Assembly (NCBI GenBank): GCA_022827185.1
Contig: JAJDTM010000005.1
Span: forward strand, 124,001 to 188,000
DNA length: 64,000 bases
Origin: Candidatus Poribacteria bacterium
Lineage (GTDB): Bacteria; Poribacteria; WGA-4E; WGA-3G
Direction: 5' to 3'
Below are positions 9,180-19,741 of the stretch, piece by piece. The notes beneath the pieces were generated by a model. It was not told where the DNA came from. It saw nothing but the letters and a program-made list of their open reading frames with translations, and did no database searches. The translations under genes and the position numbers were made by a program. The stretch's first letter is position 1, and every line of letters begins with the position of its first letter.

Positions 9180-10019
9180 ATGGAAACCACCTTACCGAAA
9201 GTCTCTTTTTGTAATTATCAGATTAGTAAGTTGATAATCGGGGATAATCCGATTTACGGCTATTCGCACTTCAACCAACTTCTTTCACAACATCAGCAGG
9301 AATATCACACGCCGGAGCGGGTCGTGGCGACGCTCAAAAGGGCGGAGGAGGTCGGGATTAATGGTTGGCAGAATAGCATGACAGACCGCTCGATGTCCGA
9401 TCTACAACTCTACCGCGATGGGGGTGGCACAATAAACTGGTTCTGCCTCAGCCAAGGTTCCCGCTGGTATGAGGATCCCGACCATGTTTTTGAAGCTGCG
9501 AAACACGATCCGATCGGTATGGCACCACACGGCGGAGGTGTTGGGCAGAGATGTTTGCGCGAAAACAGACTTGAGTATCTACAGGACATCCTTAAACGGA
9601 TTCGTGATACTGGCGTTCTTGTGGGTCTATCCGTCCATGATCCGCGGCTGCTACATATTGCTGAAGATGAAGCGTGGGATGTAGATTATTACATGACCGG
9701 TCTTTATAATCTTCACGGTGGTAGCGAAAAATTCACCCAAAAATTCGGCTACGCGCCGTTAGGTGAAATCTACGCGCGGGAGGATCGCGATGAGATGTGT
9801 AAGGCGATCCAGCGTACGGAGAAGCCGTGCCTCCTCTTCAAGGTGCTTGCGGCGGGTCGGACCATCGGAAGCCCGGAACAGATTCGGACAGAAGTGAAGT
9901 TCGCGATAGAAAACACCAAACCGATTGATCCGTTGTTGCTCGGTATGTATCAGCAGTTCGGCGATCAGATCGGTCAAAATGCCCAATTGATTACGGAACT
10001 CTGCGCGGAATTGGCATAA
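9180..10019 (+). CDS. Conserved hypothetical protein, probable TIM barrel
   Basis: The 279-residue protein starts at ATG 9180, placed 7 bp after GGAGG; a longer upstream start lacks support and overlaps the M42 gene. Alternating strands and helices (KLIIGDNPIYGYSH, VGINGWQNSM, GVLVGLSVHDP, CLLFKVLAAG, PLLLGMYQQFGDQ) suggest a TIM barrel. I recognise no catalytic motif. It sits between the M42 peptidase and an aldo/keto reductase on the same strand, so it may act in sugar or small-molecule catabolism. That role is inferred only from context. Confidence 0.6.
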   Translation: METTLPKVSFCNYQISKLIIGDNPIYGYSHFNQLLSQHQQEYHTPERVVATLKRAEEVGINGWQNSMTDRSMSDLQLYRDGGGTINWFCLSQGSRWYEDPDHVFEAAKHDPIGMAPHGGGVGQRCLRENRLEYLQDILKRIRDTGVLVGLSVHDPRLLHIAEDEAWDVDYYMTGLYNLHGGSEKFTQKFGYAPLGEIYAREDRDEMCKAIQRTEKPCLLFKVLAAGRTIGSPEQIRTEVKFAIENTKPIDPLLLGMYQQFGDQIGQNAQLITELCAELA

Positions 10020-10075
10020 TTTACCAGCTTCGCGCGAAGTCTTTCGACTCGCTCATATATCATGGAGGCTGAAAA

Positions 10076-11059
10076 ATGGAGATGCGGACGTGTGGAAAAT
10101 CTGGAATTGAGATCTCAGTGATGGGGATCGGTTGCTGGTCGTACGGTGGTGGCGATTACTGGGGACCGCAGGCGCAATCGGATGTTACCGCTGTAGCAAA
10201 CGCTGCGTTGGATGCTGGGATCAATTTTTTTGATACGGCAGAGGGATATAACGATGGACGCAGCGAGGAGGCTCTCGCTGTCGCACTCAAAGACAGACGA
10301 CACGAAGCGATTATCGGTACGAAGGTGAGCAGACCCGATCCTGCTACGATACGCGAACATTGTGAAGCGAGTCTCGAACGCTTGCAAACGGATTATGTGG
10401 ATATCTATATGATCCACTGGCCCGACGATGAGATTGCCATCGAAGAGAGTATGGCTGAACTCACGCGCCTACAGGAAAATGGACTCATCCGCGCCATTGG
10501 CGTAAGCAACTTCGGGGTGGAACAGCTCACGGCGGCACTTGAGACAGGGGCATCTATTGCGGTGAACCAACTCTGTTATAACCTCTTGTCGCGAGCGATA
10601 GAGCCGGAATTGCTTCCGCTGTGCCGAGCGCATAACGTCGGCATCTTAGGGTACATGCCACTGCTACAGGGTATATTGACTGGGCAGTATAAGCGCGCAG
10701 AAGAGATACCACCGGTGCACTCTCGATTTCGGCATTTCCGGGATGACCGAGCACAGGCTTCACACGGTGAAGCGGGTGCCGAAGAAGAAATGTTTGAGAC
10801 CTTGGAGGCTATCCGAGAAATCGCGGAGACTGAACAGGTCCCGATGGCCCGATTGGCGATTGCGTGGGCGATGGCGAGACCGGGAATTACGTGCATGCTC
10901 GTTGGGACCCGGAATATAAATGAACTGACGGAAAACCTACACGTTGTCGAATACACGCCGTCTGCTGGTGTTATTGAGAACCTTGACACGGTGACTGCAC
11001 CGCTTTTGGAAAAAATGGGAGCGAATCCGGATTATTTCACGGGTGCGCGTATTCATTAG
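10076..11059 (+). CDS. Aldo/keto reductase
   Basis: The 327-residue cytosolic NAD(P)H-dependent oxidoreductase has the AKR catalytic set: Asp and Tyr in FFDTAEGYNDGRSEEAL, Lys in AIIGTKVSR, and His in VDIYMIHWPD. Further family signatures are IRAIGVSNFGVEQL, NQLCYNLLSR and the cofactor-binding CMLVGTRNINELTENL near the C terminus. AATGGAGGCTGAAAA-type spacing before the ATG supports the start. It lies 56 bp after the TIM-barrel-like gene and 60 bp before a PhyH-family gene, in a likely catabolic operon. The substrate is unknown. Confidence 0.92.
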   Translation: MEMRTCGKSGIEISVMGIGCWSYGGGDYWGPQAQSDVTAVANAALDAGINFFDTAEGYNDGRSEEALAVALKDRRHEAIIGTKVSRPDPATIREHCEASLERLQTDYVDIYMIHWPDDEIAIEESMAELTRLQENGLIRAIGVSNFGVEQLTAALETGASIAVNQLCYNLLSRAIEPELLPLCRAHNVGILGYMPLLQGILTGQYKRAEEIPPVHSRFRHFRDDRAQASHGEAGAEEEMFETLEAIREIAETEQVPMARLAIAWAMARPGITCMLVGTRNINELTENLHVVEYTPSAGVIENLDTVTAPLLEKMGANPDYFTGARIH

Positions 11060-11119
11060 TTTCAGACAAGGATATATATTGTCCCTACAAAATGTTCCGA
11101 CAAGAAAAGGATTTATATA

Positions 11120-12010
11120 ATGGCAGAACAGTTAGGCATTAGATTCAATAAAGACTTCGGGAATCCATTGGCGACGGCAGCTGCTGATATTACACAGACG
11201 AATGCTGATGGTAAACCTGTTGTCCCTTTAACGCAGGAACAGAAATATCTCTTCGACAAAAACGGATGGCTTTTGGTGCCGGGTGTGTTAACGGAATCAG
11301 AGATTGAGGAGATGCGCGATTTCTGTTATCGCTTGAAAGACGACCCTGAACCGATTCCGCACCACCACCGCTCGACTTACGGCGGTCCTTTGGAGAAGTT
11401 GACGGATCATCCGGTTGTGGTAGCGTTCGGGAACGAGTTTCTCGCATCACCTTATCTTGCTTCGGATACCTGTTACGGTTTCCGTATGGAGATGAGTTTT
11501 ATGGCGTTGCGTTCTGCAACGGACGATCCGCCCTTTGCCTTTAGTCCGCATAACGGTAACGGTATGTTTCGGATGCCGGGTGATTGCCACCAATACCAAT
11601 GTTTACCCGGACAAGCGTATAGCGGTTTGACGCGTGTTGTATGGGAACTTAACCCTGTGGAGAAAGATGATGGCGGCACGATGTTTATTACAGGCAGCCA
11701 TAAAGCGGCTTATACCGCGCCAGAGGATGCGCATATACAGGACTGGGAATTTTGGGATACTTACTCATGTCCTGCGGGGTCTGTCATTATATTCACCGAA
11801 GCGATAACACATAGCGGACAAGCGTGGAAAAATCCCGATACGGACAGAGTGGCGATTTTCAATGCGTATAACTCGGTGGATAAGAGATGGACCCGCTCAC
11901 AACCGCCACAAGCGTTACTTGAAACGATGCCACCGAAACGTCAGACCCTCTTCCGTGATGCCTTTGTGAAAGGTAACGTAACCGGCACAAAGTTTGACAT
12001 GGCACTATAA
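11120..12010 (+). CDS. PhyH-family Fe(II)/2-oxoglutarate oxygenase-like protein
   Basis: The 296-residue protein has the phytanoyl-CoA dioxygenase fold pattern: an N-terminal KYLFDKNGWLLVPGVLTESEI segment split here as KYLFDKNGW and LLVPGVLTES, then GGTMFITGSHK, and a distal iron-binding His in ITHSG (His231) with Arg243. At the position of the usual HxD motif the protein reads His144-Asn-Gly146, so the carboxylate ligand is missing. HxG or HxA at this place occurs in 2OG halogenases and in non-catalytic relatives. It follows the aldo/keto reductase by 60 bp. The function may be hydroxylation of a small molecule, but the missing ligand makes this uncertain. Confidence 0.85.
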   Translation: MAEQLGIRFNKDFGNPLATAAADITQTNADGKPVVPLTQEQKYLFDKNGWLLVPGVLTESEIEEMRDFCYRLKDDPEPIPHHHRSTYGGPLEKLTDHPVVVAFGNEFLASPYLASDTCYGFRMEMSFMALRSATDDPPFAFSPHNGNGMFRMPGDCHQYQCLPGQAYSGLTRVVWELNPVEKDDGGTMFITGSHKAAYTAPEDAHIQDWEFWDTYSCPAGSVIIFTEAITHSGQAWKNPDTDRVAIFNAYNSVDKRWTRSQPPQALLETMPPKRQTLFRDAFVKGNVTGTKFDMAL

Positions 12011-12050
12011 ATAGCCGTTAGCGATCTTTTCAGTTAAAATAGCGCGTAGC

Positions 12051-12220
12051 TTGGAATGAAATGGAAAGCGGATCTACGGAGAGGAACGTGAAGCCATCAA
12101 CCTACCTGACCGAACCGCAAGGAAATATAGAAATCCTTGGAACGTAGTGGAAAGCGGGTCTACGGAGAGGAACCTAAAACCACTAATCCACCCAATCGAA
12201 CCGCAAGGAAATATAAAATT
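12051..12220 (+). repeat. Two tandem copies of an 86-bp RNA-like element
   Basis: Unit 1 (12051-12136) and unit 2 (12137-12220) are about 80% identical. Strictly conserved blocks include GGAAAGCGG, TCTACGGAGAGGAAC and CGAACCGCAAGGAAATATA. Positions 11-14 of each unit can pair with 44-47; one pair is A-U in unit 1 and G-C in unit 2, a compensatory change. CCTTG before each unit can pair with CAAGG at its end, and in unit 2 this hides the AAGGA ribosome binding site of the next gene. I match it to no known riboswitch. Confidence 0.65.
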
Positions 12221-13045
12221 ATGACACCGAAACAACGTTATCTGTTTGATATAACAGGATATCTCCATTTAGAAAACGTCATCACTGGCGATGCGTTGGC
12301 GGAAGCCGCTGAAGCGGTTGATCGATATATAGCGACACCGCCTGATGACTTGCCACCCGGCTTTGAACAGAAAGGACTTCATCAGCACGGGTTCGCTTTC
12401 GATAAATCGCTCGAACGCTTGACGATGCACATGGCACTCTGGCCGATTATCAAGGAGTTAACGGACAATCAGCCACGGTTTGGTAGAGGTTCGTTGAAAC
12501 ATGATAAACACGATTTGTGGGAGGCTGGTGAACGCGCAAATGTAAATCCCGGTGGACTGCACTGTGCTCGCGATGATTATGGGTGGTATAGCACGCGTTA
12601 TGAAGTTGACAACGGACATATTTACTGCGATAACTTCGTCTGTTTTCCGTATTTTACGGATGTCTATCCCGGTGATGGCGGACTCATCGTAATTCCGGGT
12701 TCGCATAAGAGCGAGTTTACTCGACCGAAGGAACTGCTGACGCTCGACGAGGCGGACGGTATTGATCCGCTTGAAGATCCTGTTTTTGTCAATATTACAC
12801 CGAAGGCAGGCGATATTGTCATTATTTCGGAGCTGCTAACGCACGGTGTGCTACGTTGGAAGCCGAAGGATCGGGATCGTCGGTTTCTCGTGTTGCGGTA
12901 TTTCCCGCAATACTCTGGTGCACATAGTTTCCCGCAGCCTATTCTGGATCGGTTATCGCCGGAGACGTTGGAGTTAGTGGAATCTGCGGCGTATGGACAT
13001 ATCAAGGAGATTGTAAAGCAGGATGCGGTTACGTTGACGGTGTAG
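12221..13045 (+). CDS. PhyH-family Fe(II)/2-oxoglutarate oxygenase-like protein, second copy
   Basis: The start at ATG 12221 follows AAGGAAATATAAAATT; an in-frame upstream ATG lies inside the repeat element and is less likely. The 274-residue protein has the family core: RYLFDITGYLHLENVI, GGLIVIPGSHKSEF, a distal His in LLTHGV (His208) and a nearby Arg-rich KDRDRRF. At the metal site it reads His114-Cys-Ala116, so like its neighbour it lacks the HxD carboxylate; spacing to the distal His matches the first protein closely. The two are divergent paralogues. Expression may be controlled by the tandem element directly upstream. Confidence 0.85.
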   Translation: MTPKQRYLFDITGYLHLENVITGDALAEAAEAVDRYIATPPDDLPPGFEQKGLHQHGFAFDKSLERLTMHMALWPIIKELTDNQPRFGRGSLKHDKHDLWEAGERANVNPGGLHCARDDYGWYSTRYEVDNGHIYCDNFVCFPYFTDVYPGDGGLIVIPGSHKSEFTRPKELLTLDEADGIDPLEDPVFVNITPKAGDIVIISELLTHGVLRWKPKDRDRRFLVLRYFPQYSGAHSFPQPILDRLSPETLELVESAAYGHIKEIVKQDAVTLTV

Positions 13046-13054
13046 AGGCGGAAT

Positions 13055-13076
13055 TAGGCGCGTCAAAACGCGCCTA
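13055..13076. terminator. Stem-loop between convergent phyH and atpC
   Basis: A perfect 9-bp stem TAGGCGCGT/ACGCGCCTA closes a CAAA loop, 10 bp after the phyH stop and 14 bp from the atpC stop. It lies where a bidirectional terminator is expected, but neither strand has a clear U-tract. Confidence 0.5.
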
Positions 13077-13090
13077 TTGGAATGTGTCAA

Positions 13091-13501
13091 CTACAAATTG
13101 CTCGCGACTTTGATGCGGTTTTTTGCGCGGGCGAGTGCGGCTTCTGCGCGTGGTCGGTTTAGGTCTGGTGCGTTTTCCGTAAGTTGTGTTTGTGCGCGGT
13201 CTAATGCACTTTCTGCGCGTGACACATCAATTTCGGATGCCCACTCCGCGGTCTCAACCAGAACAGTGACACCCGTTCGTAACACCTCAAAGACACCTCC
13301 ACTTGTTGCCATTAACTGCGATGTGTCTGATGATTCACGGATACGGATCTCGCCTACGTCTAACGCTGTGAGAAAAGGGATGTGCCCGGCGAGAATCTGA
13401 AAGTTGCCTTCCACGCCCGGTGCCTGAATGCTCGTTATGTCCCCTTCATAAATCAACTGTTCCGGTGTCCGGATTTCGAGATGAAAATTTCTGTTTAACA
13501 T
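13091..13501 (-). CDS. atpC: ATP synthase epsilon subunit
   Basis: The 136-residue protein is the F1 epsilon subunit, which links the rotor to F1 and inhibits ATP hydrolysis. The N-terminal beta-sandwich reads FHLEIRTPEQLIYEGDI, GVEGNFQILAGHIPFLTAL and GEIRIR. The C-terminal helical hairpin (about 85-136) is rich in Ala, Arg and Glu. It is the last gene of the atp operon, after atpD as usual, separated by about 100 bp of duplicated palindromic sequence. The length is normal. Confidence 0.95.
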   Translation of the reverse strand: MLNRNFHLEIRTPEQLIYEGDITSIQAPGVEGNFQILAGHIPFLTALDVGEIRIRESSDTSQLMATSGGVFEVLRTGVTVLVETAEWASEIDVSRAESALDRAQTQLTENAPDLNRPRAEAALARAKNRIKVASNL

Positions 13502-13504
13502 GCC

Positions 13505-15045
<1,541 letters not shown>

Positions 15046-15225
15046 TTATCAGTTAAGAGGTGTTTTGTAACAATCTTCCCAAACCTGGAGGACTTTAGGA
15101 AGTGCTGAATTGTTACAGCCTGCTTTTTTAACTGATAACCGATACCTACTCATACTGGTACTTCTGTTTCGCACGAGCACTCCCAAGTTACAGTCTGCTG
15201 AAACGCCGTGCACGTCTATGCACAG

Positions 15226-15699
15226 TCAGATCCCCGGACACGCTTTTTGGAAGCGGGTGAGCATCTGTGCCCGATTGATTAATGCGTATTGCCGATTTCG
15301 GGTCGGCATCAGAAGATTCACGCGTTGAATTTTCTGATTCAGGTTTTCGAGTTTCTCGGTGTATTGTGCAATACTGCGGGCGCGTTCATGCTCAAAACTC
15401 CGGCTGACTGCCTTATGCCGATGCGGATGCTGCTGGATAATAGTCGCTAACCGTTCTCGACGACCTTTCAGATTCGTGAGAATTCTTTCAAGTTGTACTT
15501 TTTCTTGCTTAATTTCTTTTTCTAATTCAACCCACCGCGGTGCGAATCCGTCCTTTTTTAAGAGCCGGTTCGTCATTCGGGCTTGCGGCGTTAGGAAAGG
15601 ATTCGTATCGAACTTGAGCGGTTTGCCTTTGCCGGGCAAATTGGCGAATTCGCCGCGTTCCATCGCCTCTTCAATCTGTTTGTTGACATTGATTGGCAT
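15226..15699 (-). CDS. DUF1992 (DnaJ-homologue-type) protein inside the atp operon
   Basis: The 157-residue protein begins with the DUF1992 pattern: VNKQIEEAMERGEF, NLPGKGKPLKFD, NPFLTPQARMTNRLLKKDGF and PRWVELEKEI. This domain also occurs in DNAJC28-like proteins, and its function is unknown. The C-terminal two thirds are a strongly charged helix, probably a coiled coil. A GGAGG sequence precedes the ATG. It lies between atpG and atpD on the same strand, with 164 and 216 bp gaps on either side. I see no direct link to ATP synthase, though assembly help is conceivable. Confidence 0.8.
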   Translation of the reverse strand: MPINVNKQIEEAMERGEFANLPGKGKPLKFDTNPFLTPQARMTNRLLKKDGFAPRWVELEKEIKQEKVQLERILTNLKGRRERLATIIQQHPHRHKAVSRSFEHERARSIAQYTEKLENLNQKIQRVNLLMPTRNRQYALINRAQMLTRFQKACPGI

Positions 15700-15863
15700 T
15701 TGGAACCTCCTCGGCTATCAGCCTGTGAAGTTTGTAAAGTGTAGCTAAAGTGAACTAAAGTTATCAATTTCTCAACTTTAGAACACTTTGAAACTTTCCC
15801 ACACTACTGACATCTAATCCGCTGACAGCTGACCACTGATTGCTATTCTTCTGCCTGCTACTG

Positions 15864-16742
15864 TTAACCCTCTAATGCGGCTGCGCCACTTACAATCTCG
15901 GAAATTTCTGTTGTAATCTGTGTTTGACGGGCTCTGTTGCGTTGGAGGATCAACTCGTCGATGAGTTCTTTCGCCTTCTGTGTAGCGTTCTCCATCGCTG
16001 CCATACGTGCTGCTTGCTCTGCAGCGTTTGAATCCAAAAGCACCTTCCACATTTGCATGTTCAAGTGTTTTCCGAGTAGCATTTCAAAAAGTTCTACTTG
16101 ACTCGGCTCGTACACATAATCTAAAAAGTGCGTATCACCTTCAGGCACCTCAGGTACTAACGGGAGGAGTTGTTCAACAAGCACGGTCTGGAGAATAGCA
16201 GACCTGAAGTTATTATAGACAACCTCGACTTTGTCAATTTTTTTGTCGATATAGAGATGCTCAAACTCGTGGACGACATCAACAGCCGTTTGAAATTCAA
16301 GTTGTCGGAAGATATTGATGTATGAATCGGTGATGTCGTAGCCGCGGCGGACAAAGTGCTCTTGCCCTCGTCTCCCGATGCAGATCAGCGTCACATCCGC
16401 GCCACTCTCTTGATAGTGTTCTATCCGTTGGGTCGTTGTACGGATGACGTTGCTGTTGAAACTTCCACATAACCCGCGGTCGCCGGAGACAGAAACGATA
16501 CAGACATGCTTTATCTCGCGGGTTTCAAGGAGCGGATGTGTCAACGCCTGTTCTTCAGTATCCATCTGCGAGATGAGATGCCCGATGATCGTGTTCAGTT
16601 TTTCAGCGTAAGGTCGCGTTGCTATGATATTTTCCTGGGCACGGCGGAGTCGTGCTGCAGCGACAACGCGCATAGCATCGGTCACTTGCTCAATGTTCTG
16701 AATACTGGCGATGCGGCGCCGAATCTCTCGTAGAGTTGCCAT
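15864..16742 (-). CDS. atpG: ATP synthase gamma subunit
   Basis: The 292-residue F1 central-stalk subunit couples c-ring rotation to catalysis. The N-terminal helix signature is REIRRRIASIQNIEQVTDAM and RVVAAARLRRAQ. The Rossmann-like middle starts with CIVSVSGDRGLCGSFNSNV. The C-terminal helix holds MAAMENATQKAKELIDEL and NRARQTQITTEISEIVSGA. These are the usual gamma signatures at normal length. It starts only 2 bp after the atpA stop, so translation is probably coupled. Confidence 0.97.
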   Translation of the reverse strand: MATLREIRRRIASIQNIEQVTDAMRVVAAARLRRAQENIIATRPYAEKLNTIIGHLISQMDTEEQALTHPLLETREIKHVCIVSVSGDRGLCGSFNSNVIRTTTQRIEHYQESGADVTLICIGRRGQEHFVRRGYDITDSYINIFRQLEFQTAVDVVHEFEHLYIDKKIDKVEVVYNNFRSAILQTVLVEQLLPLVPEVPEGDTHFLDYVYEPSQVELFEMLLGKHLNMQMWKVLLDSNAAEQAARMAAMENATQKAKELIDELILQRNRARQTQITTEISEIVSGAAALEG

Positions 16743-16744
16743 GA

Positions 16745-18334
16745 CTATTCACCTTCTGTAGGCGCATCTTCTACTTCTGTGGGTGCGTCCTCTTGTTGCG
16801 GTGCCGCTGCGGGTGTATCACTCCAATTTTCCTTGAATGCTTTTACAGCAGCGTGCAAGGTTTCGAGCAATTCATCACTCAGTTCACCGGTTTCTGCGAT
16901 TTCTGAGAGGAGTTCGGCGTGATTCCTGTCAAGGTATTGCAGAAATTCGGATTCAAACCGCGCCACTTCGGATTCAGGAACATCATCTAAGTAGCCGTTC
17001 GTACCACAGAAGATAGAGGTAACTTCTCGTTCAACAGGCATCGGCTCGTATTGCGGCTGTTTTAGCAATTCCACAAGCCGTGTGCCACGGAGGAGCATCG
17101 ATTGCGTTGTTGCGTCTAAATCCGATCCGAATTGTGCGAATGCCGCAACTTCTCGGAAACTGGCGAGATCAAGTTTTAGTGTGCCTGCAACCTCGTCCGA
17201 TTTCATCGCTTTCACTTGTGCATCACCACCAACCCGTGAAACAGACGTGCCAACGTCAATTGCGGGTCTCACCCCTTGGTTAAACAGATCCGTTGTGAGA
17301 TATATCTGCCCATCTGTAATAGAGATAACGTTTGTTGGAATGTAGGTCGTCAAATCGCCTTCAAAGATTTCAATGATTGGCAGCGCTGTCAGAGAGCCGC
17401 CGCCCATTTCGTCGCTCAATTTTGCGGCGCGTTCTAAGAGACGTGAGTGGAGATAAAACACATCACCGGGGTATGCTTCGCGACCGGGCGGTCTTCGTGA
17501 AAGCAGGGACATTTGTCGGTATGCCCACGCGTGTTTTGTTAGGTCATCGTAAATGATAAGTGCGTGTTTGCCGTTGTTACTGAAGTATTCACCCATTGAG
17601 GTGCCTGAGTAGGGCGCGATGTACTGAAGCGGTGATGGCTCACTTGCTGCGGCAGCGACGATAGTGGTATATTCCATCGCATTATGTTCACGAAGGGTAT
17701 TGGCAACTTGTGCCAGCGTAGACCCTTTTTGACCGATAGCAACATAAATACAGTAGACATCTGTGTCCTTCTGACTCAGAATAGCATCTATGGCGATTGC
17801 GGTTTTGCCGGTTCGCCTATCACCGATAATCAGTTCACGTTGTCCTCTACCAATCGGTGTCAAGCTATCAATCGCTTTTAAACCTGTGTAAAGCGGTTCG
17901 CTAACCGGTTGCCGTTGGACAATGCCCAATCCTTTCTGTTCAACCGGCAGTCGATGTTCCGTTTCGATATCGCCCAAACCGTCAATAGGTTGACCGAGTG
18001 CATCGACAATCCGTCCGAGGAGTGCTTCACCGACAGGTACTTCGGCGAGTCGTCCTGTCCGTTTGGCGGTGTCCCCCTCGTGTATGAGTTGGTCTTCGCC
18101 GAACAGGACGCAACCGACGTTATCTTCTTCAAGGTTGAAAGCGATACCGTAGATGTCGTTAGGGAATTCAATCATTTCGCTTGCCATGGCATTCGCAAGC
18201 CCGTGGACCCGCGCGATGCCATCGCCTACTTCCAGCACGGTGCCGGAATCATAGACATCCACGTCCTGTTCAAACTGTTGCAGTTGTTGTTTAAGGATAT
18301 TTGATATTTCGTCCGGTCGGACTTCTCTTGCCAT
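16745..18334 (-). CDS. atpA: ATP synthase alpha subunit
   Basis: The 529-residue non-catalytic nucleotide-binding F1 subunit has Walker A in [15 protein letters not shown] (about residue 170), and [36 protein letters not shown] and the [15 protein letters not shown] signature with the arginine finger. The N-terminal [15 protein letters not shown] binds the delta subunit. The C terminus carries an acidic tail with a repeated [14 protein letters not shown] motif that is not part of the core family. It follows atpH by 115 bp and precedes atpG by 2 bp. Confidence 0.97.
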   Translation of the reverse strand: MAREVRPDEISNILKQQLQQFEQDVDVYDSGTVLEVGDGIARVHGLANAMASEMIEFPNDIYGIAFNLEEDNVGCVLFGEDQLIHEGDTAKRTGRLAEVPVGEALLGRIVDALGQPIDGLGDIETEHRLPVEQKGLGIVQRQPVSEPLYTGLKAIDSLTPIGRGQRELIIGDRRTGKTAIAIDAILSQKDTDVYCIYVAIGQKGSTLAQVANTLREHNAMEYTTIVAAAASEPSPLQYIAPYSGTSMGEYFSNNGKHALIIYDDLTKHAWAYRQMSLLSRRPPGREAYPGDVFYLHSRLLERAAKLSDEMGGGSLTALPIIEIFEGDLTTYIPTNVISITDGQIYLTTDLFNQGVRPAIDVGTSVSRVGGDAQVKAMKSDEVAGTLKLDLASFREVAAFAQFGSDLDATTQSMLLRGTRLVELLKQPQYEPMPVEREVTSIFCGTNGYLDDVPESEVARFESEFLQYLDRNHAELLSEIAETGELSDELLETLHAAVKAFKENWSDTPAAAPQQEDAPTEVEDAPTEGE

Positions 18335-18448
18335 ATTTTAAAGTTCCTTGCGGAGGTTTTTATTTTCTGATGTCATTCAATTCTCGTGAAAATCTCAGAA
18401 GAGTCCTCCGCGGTAGTCTTTTTAACATTGCTCCTGGCATCAGTCCCG

Positions 18449-18988
18449 TTACCCTTTAGCGAGTTGTTGCTTCAGGCGTTGGAGTTGTGATGCGACGCTT
18501 GCATCAAAAACGGTGTCGTCTAATTGCACAATGAATCCGCCTTGGATTTGTGCATCGGTTGTGGTTTCTAACCGCACCTGTTTTCCCGAGTATGCGCTTA
18601 ATTGCGCTGTAAATCGTTCCGCTTGCTCCGGTGTTATAGGCACAGCAGTCGTCACTTTTGCGACGAGTCTACCCGCAGCTTCGTCAACGATTGTTGAAAA
18701 GACATCCATTATTGCGATGAGATAGCGTTCACGCTGCTTTAATGCGAGGAGTTTGAAGAAATTAATCGTCAGCGGATGCATTGCGTCTGCAAAAAGCTGG
18801 TCAAACGTCTCGCTTTTAAATTGTGGAGATAGCACGGGACTGTGGATTAATTGCGTGAGCTCCTCAGATTGCTCGATCAATTCTCGCAGCTTGTCTACAT
18901 CTGTGCTGATAGATGCCAAAGCGTCTTGTTCCAACGCAGCTTCGTATAGGGCACGCGCGTAAGGTTTTGCGACCCGAATGTCTCTCAT
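18449..18988 (-). CDS. atpH: ATP synthase delta subunit
   Basis: The 179-residue delta subunit (OSCP) joins the peripheral stalk to the top of F1. The N-terminal helical bundle starts VAKPYARALYEAALEQ, and the C-terminal region has the family pattern KVTTAVPITPEQ, GKQVRLETTTDAQIQGGFIV and DDTVFDASV. Length is normal. It sits between atpF (33 bp upstream) and atpA (115 bp downstream) in the standard gene order. Confidence 0.95.
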   Translation of the reverse strand: MRDIRVAKPYARALYEAALEQDALASISTDVDKLRELIEQSEELTQLIHSPVLSPQFKSETFDQLFADAMHPLTINFFKLLALKQRERYLIAIMDVFSTIVDEAAGRLVAKVTTAVPITPEQAERFTAQLSAYSGKQVRLETTTDAQIQGGFIVQLDDTVFDASVASQLQRLKQQLAKG

Positions 18989-19021
18989 AGTTCGTTTTCA
19001 CCCTAAATAAAAAAGGTCCTA

Positions 19022-19720
19022 CTAACGCGAGTTCGCTGGCAATCTGCTAATAGATGCGTCAATAATATGCTGATGTCTCTCTGCGTTGAGTTCCTCGCTT
19101 ATGATTTTACTGGCGGCATCAATAGCGAGCTCAGCGACAACACCGCGTAGTTCGGAGATAGCTTCATCTTTCTCACGTTGAATTTCTGCTCTGGCTCTCG
19201 TGACTTCATCCTCTGCTTCTTGGCGTGCTTGCGTGAGGATTTCCTGACGTTCGGTGTTCCCTTGCTCAATTGCGGCTTGGATTTTGGTTTGTGCCTCGGT
19301 CTCAATATCGGCAAGGCGTTGACGCGTCTCTGCGGTGAGGCGGTCTAACTCTTCGCGATCTGTCCGCAATTGCTCTATTTGCGTGGCGATCTCATCTCTG
19401 CGGTCCTCTAAAAGTCCACCCACTTTGCCAAAGACAAACTTCCAAAGTACGGCAAGCACAATCAAAAAGCCGATAGCTTGGATGAGGATCGTCTTCGGGT
19501 CAATTCCGAGCTGGCTTAGGAGTCCGCCACCGGCTGGTGTCTCAGCAGCAAAAGCGCCGTTGAGACAGATGCCCATTAAAATCGCTGTATATAGAACGTA
19601 ATTTGTTGCCCTGTACTTGGTGTTTTGCATAAGTCTGCTGTACTCTATTTTTGAAACTGAAGACGTATCAGTTTGCGCGTGTCGTCTGGATGAACCGTCT
19701 CGGATCACAAACCGTGCCAT
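19022..19720 (-). CDS. atpF: ATP synthase b subunit
   Basis: This is the membrane-anchored peripheral-stalk subunit. A membrane segment ILIQAIGFLIVLAVLWKFVF (about residues 78-97) is followed by a long charged coiled coil ending in the family-typical AIDAASKIISEEL. Before it comes an unusual 70-residue N terminus with a second hydrophobic stretch (VLYTAILMGICLNGAFA) that looks like a signal peptide cut after AFA. An internal ATG at residue 31 may be the real start; neither start has a convincing Shine-Dalgarno. The gene lies 21 bp after atpE. Only one b-type gene is present, so the stalk is probably a homodimer. Confidence 0.92.
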   Translation of the reverse strand: MARFVIRDGSSRRHAQTDTSSVSKIEYSRLMQNTKYRATNYVLYTAILMGICLNGAFAAETPAGGGLLSQLGIDPKTILIQAIGFLIVLAVLWKFVFGKVGGLLEDRRDEIATQIEQLRTDREELDRLTAETRQRLADIETEAQTKIQAAIEQGNTERQEILTQARQEAEDEVTRARAEIQREKDEAISELRGVVAELAIDAASKIISEELNAERHQHIIDASISRLPANSR

Positions 19721-19741
19721 ACGTCTTCAGTCAGGCGTTAT

